Shown: positions 60,475 to 64,000 of the stretch, in pieces
How the letters are laid out: every line of letters starts with the position of its first letter
How positions within the stretch are numbered: position 1 is the first letter of the stretch
NCBI GenBank assembly: GCA_035523875.1
Contig: DATKPY010000002.1
Location: forward strand, 186,001 to 250,000
DNA: 64,000 bases
Direction: 5' to 3'
From: JASHUC01 sp035523875
GTDB taxonomy: Bacteria > Pseudomonadota > Gammaproteobacteria > Steroidobacterales > Steroidobacteraceae
Translations under genes and position numbers: made by a program
The notes under the pieces: model-generated
Seen by the model: only the letters and a program-made list of their open reading frames with translations
Database searches by the model: none
Told to the model about the DNA's origin: nothing

Positions 60475-61601
60475 GGCGGCGGCTCCGCCTGCGGCGTGGC
60501 CGGGTGCGGGGAGGCATGCGCGGCGGGGTGCGAGGTCGGGACCGGGGCCCGGGCCGGGGCCGGGACGGGGCGCGGCGCACGAGCGCCGTGCGTGCGCGCG
60601 GCAGCGGCGCCGGCGGCCGGCGTCGGCGGATGCGCCGCGGCCGCGGCGGCGGTCGCGCTTCCGGGCACCTGCTGCGGCTGGAAGGCGGGGTTACCGGTGC
60701 TCAAGCCGCCTTCCTCGCCGCCGTCTCGCGCGAGTGCGCTCGGGGCTGCCGGGTGATCGGGGCGGAACCACACGAGCATGACTTCGCGCAGCTTATCGAG
60801 CTGCGCGAGCGGTCGGGCGCGGATCTGCGCAAGCGGCTGCACCGCATCGTGCCGCACCTCGGTCACGCGCGCGACCGGGTAGCCCTGCGGGAAGACCCCG
60901 CCCAAGCCGGAGGTGACGAGCAGGTCGCCGGGCTTCACGTCCGCGTTCGCCGGCAGATAGGGCAGGGCGAGCGATTGCGGATCACCCGTTCCGACGGCGA
61001 TGGTGCGCACGCCGGTGCGCTCGATCTGCACCGGCACCGCATGCTCCGGATCGGTGATGAGGATGACTTCCGCGCTCCAGGGGCCGACGTGGATCGTTTG
61101 CCCGAGCAGTCCGTGACTGTCGAGCACGGCTTGCGCTTTGAAGACCCCGTTGCGCGCGCCGCGGTTGATGAGCACGCGCTGGCGCAGACTATCGAGCTCG
61201 ACGTTGACGATCTCCGCGACGAGCCAGCGGTCGGCAACCGGCGGCAGCGCCGCGCGCAGTCCGCGCAGCTCGCCGTTCTCGCGTGCGAGCGCCTCGAAGC
61301 GCAGGGTCTGTATCTCGAGCGCCCGCTCGCGTGCGCGGAGGGCGGCGTTCTCGGCGCGCAGCTCCTCGCGCGTCTGCAGGCTCGCCTCGATCCAGCGCCA
61401 CGCGGCCGTGGGCGAGCTCACCGCAAGTTGCAGGGGGTAGGCGGTGCCGCTCAAGAAGTAGCGCGCCTGCTCGAGCCAGCCGCGGCGCTGGTCGAGGAAC
61501 ATGAGTACGATCGCGAGCACCGCGTAGAGCGTGAAGCGAAATCCCGGTGAGGTCCCGCGCCCCGGCGATGATCGGTATGCCCCTGCCGCGAAAGCTGCCA
61601 T
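60471..61601 (-). CDS. mreC: Rod-shape-determining protein MreC with long Pro/Ala tail
   Basis: The 376-residue protein has a membrane helix (about 21-38), a coiled coil (REELRAENAALRARERALEIQ) and the double beta-barrel periplasmic domain (VLINRGARNGVFKAQAVLDSHGLLGQ, ITDPEHAVPVQIERTGVRTIAVG, GDLLVTSGLGGVFPQGYPVARV). About the last 95 residues are Ala/Pro/His-rich low complexity, longer than in E. coli. It scaffolds PBP2. A structured 114-base gap separates it from mreB. Confidence 0.93.
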   Translation of the reverse strand: MAAFAAGAYRSSPGRGTSPGFRFTLYAVLAIVLMFLDQRRGWLEQARYFLSGTAYPLQLAVSSPTAAWRWIEASLQTREELRAENAALRARERALEIQTLRFEALARENGELRGLRAALPPVADRWLVAEIVNVELDSLRQRVLINRGARNGVFKAQAVLDSHGLLGQTIHVGPWSAEVILITDPEHAVPVQIERTGVRTIAVGTGDPQSLALPYLPANADVKPGDLLVTSGLGGVFPQGYPVARVTEVRHDAVQPLAQIRARPLAQLDKLREVMLVWFRPDHPAAPSALARDGGEEGGLSTGNPAFQPQQVPGSATAAAAAAHPPTPAAGAAAARTHGARAPRPVPAPARAPVPTSHPAAHASPHPATPQAEPPP

Positions 61602-61628
61602 GTTCTCCGTTCCGCGCGGTTGGGGTGG

Positions 61629-61689
61629 GGCGTCTAATCCTCTCGGGCGAGGGACTGAGTCCGAGCGGATGAGACGCCTGACTCGGTCC
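61629..61689 (-). promoter_or_regulatory. Two overlapping, mutually exclusive hairpins between mreB and mreC
   Basis: Stem A pairs 61629-61646 with 61661-61678: 16 of 18 positions are Watson-Crick, with mismatches at 61636/61671 and 61641/61666 and a 14-base loop. Stem B pairs 61652-61661 with 61680-61689 (9 of 10). They share position 61661 and each uses the other's loop, so both cannot form together. In the mreB-to-mreC transcript stem B is made first. No T-run follows, which argues against a simple terminator. Confidence 0.6.
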
Positions 61690-61715
61690 GCAACGCAGCG
61701 TCAGTGAGGTTGTGC

Positions 61716-62759
61716 CTACTCGAGACCGAAGTGTCCCGGTCCGAGCTCGTCCATCAACTCGAGAATGCGCCCGCCGCCGCGCGCGACGCACGTGAGCGGA
61801 TCGTCCGCCACCACGACCGGGAGTCCGGTCTCCTCCGTCAGAAGCTTGTCAATGTCGCGGAGCAGCGCCCCGCCGCCGGTGAGCACGATACCGCGCTCGG
61901 CCACATCCGCGCCGAGTTCCGGGGGCGTCTGTTCCAGGGCCTGCTTGACCGCACCGACGATGCTCTGCAGCGGCTCCTGGAGAGCCTCGAGGATCTCGTT
62001 GCTGTTCAGCGTGAAGCTGCGGGGCACGCCCTCGGAAAGATTGCGGCCCTTGACCGAGAGCTCGCGCACCTGCTGTCCGGGGTACGCCGAGCCGATCTCG
62101 ATCTTGATGCGCTCGGCCGTGGCCTCGCCGATCAGGATGCCGTAGTTGCGCCGCACATAGTTGCCGATCGCATCGTCGAAGCGATCCCCGCCGATGCGCG
62201 CCGAGTTGGCGTAGACGATGCCGTTCAGCGACAGGACGGCGACCTCCGAGGTGCCGCCGCCGATGTCGAGCACCATCGAGCCGCGTGCTTCGTGCACGGG
62301 AAGTCCCGCGCCCACCGCCGCGGCCATCGGCTCGCTCACGATCGCGACGTTCCGCGCCCCGGCGCCCTCGGCCGATTCGCGGATGGCGCGCCGCTCCACC
62401 TGGGTGGAGCCGAACGGCACGCACACGAGCACGCGCGGGGAAGGCTTGAGCATCCGGTTGCCGTGCACCTTGTTGATAAAGTACTGCAGCATCTTCTCGG
62501 TGTAGGTGAAGTCGGCGATGACGCCGTCCTTCATCGGACGCACCGCGGTGATGTGCCCGGGTGTGCGCCCGAGCATGCCCTTCGCCTCCGAGCCGACGGC
62601 GACGATGACCTTGCCGCCGCGGGTGGGCTCGTCCTGCACGGCCACCACCGATGGCTCGTTGAGCACGATGCCCTTGTCGCGAACGTAGATGAGCGTGTTG
62701 GCCGTGCCCAGATCGATCGAGAGATCGCTGGAGAAATAGCCGCGCAAGCGTTTGAACAT
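61716..62759 (-). CDS. mreB: Actin-like rod-shape protein MreB
   Basis: The 347-residue protein of the actin fold forms filaments that guide cell-wall synthesis. ATP-site motifs are SDLSIDLGTANTLIY (phosphate 1), MVLDIGGGTSEVAVLSL (phosphate 2), and GIVLTGGGALLRDIDKLL (adenosine). It is the first gene of the rod operon on this strand. Confidence 0.97.
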   Translation of the reverse strand: MFKRLRGYFSSDLSIDLGTANTLIYVRDKGIVLNEPSVVAVQDEPTRGGKVIVAVGSEAKGMLGRTPGHITAVRPMKDGVIADFTYTEKMLQYFINKVHGNRMLKPSPRVLVCVPFGSTQVERRAIRESAEGAGARNVAIVSEPMAAAVGAGLPVHEARGSMVLDIGGGTSEVAVLSLNGIVYANSARIGGDRFDDAIGNYVRRNYGILIGEATAERIKIEIGSAYPGQQVRELSVKGRNLSEGVPRSFTLNSNEILEALQEPLQSIVGAVKQALEQTPPELGADVAERGIVLTGGGALLRDIDKLLTEETGLPVVVADDPLTCVARGGGRILELMDELGPGHFGLE

Positions 62760-62809
62760 GAAGCGACCGGAGAACTGGCGACCGGGAGGGACCCCTTAAA
62801 GTGGCGGGT

Positions 62810-62838
62810 AACATATCAACCGACACGACATTGAGCAA
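62810..62838 (-). promoter_or_regulatory. Putative mreB promoter
   Basis: On the - strand, TTGCTC (62838-62833) and TATGTT (62815-62810) are separated by 17 bases. The -10 matches four of six consensus positions; the -35 matches three. A start near 62803 gives a leader of about 45 bases. It lies in the 135-base gap shared with the divergent gatC, for which TATGAT (62848-62853, + strand) is a possible -10. Confidence 0.4.
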
Positions 62839-62894
62839 GGCGAGGTGTATGATTCCGCGCCGTTTTTTCTGCAGTCTGCGACGCCGTTCAGACT

Positions 62895-63179
62895 ATGAAT
62901 CGCACCGAGATCGAAACGATTGCCCACCTGGCGCGACTCGCGCTCGATGAGGCGGAGATTCCGGCCTACCAGGAAAATCTCTCGCGTATCCTCGCCTTCG
63001 TGGGCGAGCTCGAGCGCGCCGAGACCGCCGCCGTGGCACCGATGGCGCATCCGCTCGCGGGCCTCACGCAGCGGCTGCGCGCGGACGCCGTGACTGAACG
63101 CGACAATCGCGAGCGATATCAGGAGAATGCACCGCAGGTGCAGGCGGGGCTGTACCTCGTGCCGAAGGTGATCGAGTAG
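62895..63179 (+). CDS. gatC: Aspartyl/glutamyl-tRNA amidotransferase subunit C
   Basis: The 94-residue protein starts MNRTEIETIAHLARLALDEAEI and ends LRADAVTERDNRERYQENAPQVQAGLYLVPKVIE, the GatC pattern. It stabilises the GatA-GatB complex that amidates Glu-tRNA(Gln) or Asp-tRNA(Asn). gatA follows after five bases. Confidence 0.94.
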   Translation: MNRTEIETIAHLARLALDEAEIPAYQENLSRILAFVGELERAETAAVAPMAHPLAGLTQRLRADAVTERDNRERYQENAPQVQAGLYLVPKVIE

Positions 63180-63184
63180 CTGGC

Positions 63185-64000
63185 ATGGAACTGCACACGC
63201 GCACGCTCACCGAGCTCGCACGGGGGCTCGCCGCGCGGGAGTTCTCCGCGGTCGAGCTCGCGCGCGCGCTGCTCGAGCGAATCGAGCGCGCGCAGCGCCC
63301 CCTCAATGCCCTGATCTCGGTCACCGCCGACGGCGCGCTCGCGCAGGCTGCGGCTGCGGACCGCGAGATCGCGGCCGGGCACGCCGGCCCGCTCACCGGC
63401 ATCCCGCTCGTTCACAAGGACATCTTCTGTACCGAGGGGGTGCGCACCACCTGTGGCTCGCGCATGCTCGAGAATTTCATCGCGCCGTACGATGCGACCG
63501 TGGTGGCGAAGCTCAAGCGAGCCGGGATGGTGATGCTCGGCAAGGCGAACATGGACGAGTTCGCGATGGGCTCTTCGAACGAGACGAGCTTCTTCGGTCC
63601 GGTGCGCAACCCCTGGAACACCCGTCTGGTGCCCGGCGGCTCCTCCGGCGGCTCGGCGGCGGCGGTCGCGGCCCGGCTCACTCCGGCGGCGACCGCGACG
63701 GACACCGGCGGGTCCATCCGCCAACCCGCGGCGCTCTGCGGCGTGACGGGGATCAAGCCCACCTACGGGCGCGTGTCGCGCTACGGAATGATCGCCTTCG
63801 CCTCGAGCCTCGATCAGGGTGGCATCCTCACCACGAGCGCGGAGGACGCTGCGCTCGTGCTCGGGACGATGGCCGGGTTCGATCCACGCGATTCGACGAG
63901 CGTCGAGCGTCCGGTGCCCGACTACCGCGCGGAGCTCGGCGCATCGATCGCGGGGTTGCGGATCGGGCTGCTGAAGGAGTTCTTCGAGGAGGGCCTGGAG
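63185..64000 (+). CDS. gatA: Aspartyl/glutamyl-tRNA amidotransferase subunit A, 3' truncated by window end
   Basis: The first 272 residues are visible, with no stop before the window edge. The amidase-signature Ser/Lys triad context is clear: GIPLVHKDIF (catalytic Lys), GGSSGGSAA (Ser) and TDTGGSIRQPA (nucleophile Ser). KANMDEFAMGSSNETSFFGP is specific for GatA. It releases ammonia from glutamine for tRNA amidation. gatB is presumably next. Confidence 0.95.
   Translation, partial: MELHTRTLTELARGLAAREFSAVELARALLERIERAQRPLNALISVTADGALAQAAAADREIAAGHAGPLTGIPLVHKDIFCTEGVRTTCGSRMLENFIAPYDATVVAKLKRAGMVMLGKANMDEFAMGSSNETSFFGPVRNPWNTRLVPGGSSGGSAAAVAARLTPAATATDTGGSIRQPAALCGVTGIKPTYGRVSRYGMIAFASSLDQGGILTTSAEDAALVLGTMAGFDPRDSTSVERPVPDYRAELGASIAGLRIGLLKEFFEEGLE

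Noticed and set aside
62862..62867. T-run before gatC as an intrinsic terminator.
   Set aside because: No stable G+C stem precedes it, and it lies just upstream of a divergent gene start, where it is more likely part of a promoter or leader.
1..64000. tRNA, rRNA, CRISPR, insertion sequences or prophage genes.
   Set aside because: I read the intergenic gaps (almost all under 210 bases, one of 317) and saw no cloverleaf-like, repeat-array, transposase or phage signal on either strand.

Overview
The window is 64 kb of very G+C-rich chromosomal DNA from what looks like a gammaproteobacterium. The main taxonomic evidence is two conserved blocks. One is lptD-surA-pdxA-rsmA-apaG-apaH, divergent from amgK-murU. 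The other is ybeD-dat-rlpA-mltB-rodA-mrdA-mreD-mreC-mreB next to gatC-gatA. A PEP-CTERM protein, a bacterial kynurenine operon and paired S9 peptidases would fit a Steroidobacterales/Nevskiales/Xanthomonadales-type lineage, but that placement is inference. I saw no rRNA, tRNA, CRISPR, insertion sequence or prophage gene. Coding density is very high, with many 1-4 base start/stop overlaps.

Layout. 1-7.4 kb: end of a TPR protein, a PEP-CTERM protein, a secreted phosphoesterase with a di-heme peroxidase, a luciferase-like oxidoreductase and a secreted methyltransferase. 7.4-13.1 kb: a peptide-degradation operon (gamma-glutamyltransferase and two S9 peptidases). 13.2-21.9 kb: a GFA protein, a TPR glycosyltransferase, a Deg-type protease overlapping an MFS transporter, a small SWIM zinc-finger protein, a TetR-like regulator behind a sigma-54 promoter, an FKBP isomerase and an aromatic/aspartate aminotransferase. 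21.9-30.1 kb: a DUF255 protein, rlmI, lgt, thyA, a SET-domain methyltransferase, kup and folA. 30.1-34.1 kb: a translationally coupled kynurenine operon (nbaC, a cyclase-family formamidase candidate, kynU, kmo).

34.1-46.3 kb: a lipoprotein, apaH, apaG, a universal stress protein, rsmA, pdxA, surA and lptD; then on the other strand amgK, murU, an orphan DNA methyltransferase, lipA and lipB. 46.3-53.8 kb: a complete sulfate-type ABC importer. Its binding protein is on the + strand; cysA, cysT, cysW and a histidine kinase/response regulator pair are on the - strand. 53.8-62.8 kb: the rod-shape and cell-wall operon. 62.9-64 kb: gatC and the start of gatA.

The most interesting point is the sulfate locus. 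The two transcription units of the importer each carry an upstream 7-4-7 direct-repeat box, with 18 of 23 positions identical between them. This is the layout bound by PhoB/OmpR-family regulators, and such a regulator is encoded in the same operon. The CysA ATPase has about 240 extra C-terminal residues resembling universal stress protein domains. Together these suggest a self-contained, two-component-controlled sulfate (or related oxyanion) uptake system that I do not recognise as described. Other points are a consensus sigma-54 promoter with upstream dyads, two mutually exclusive hairpins between mreB and mreC, and a SET protein with a histone-H1-like tail.
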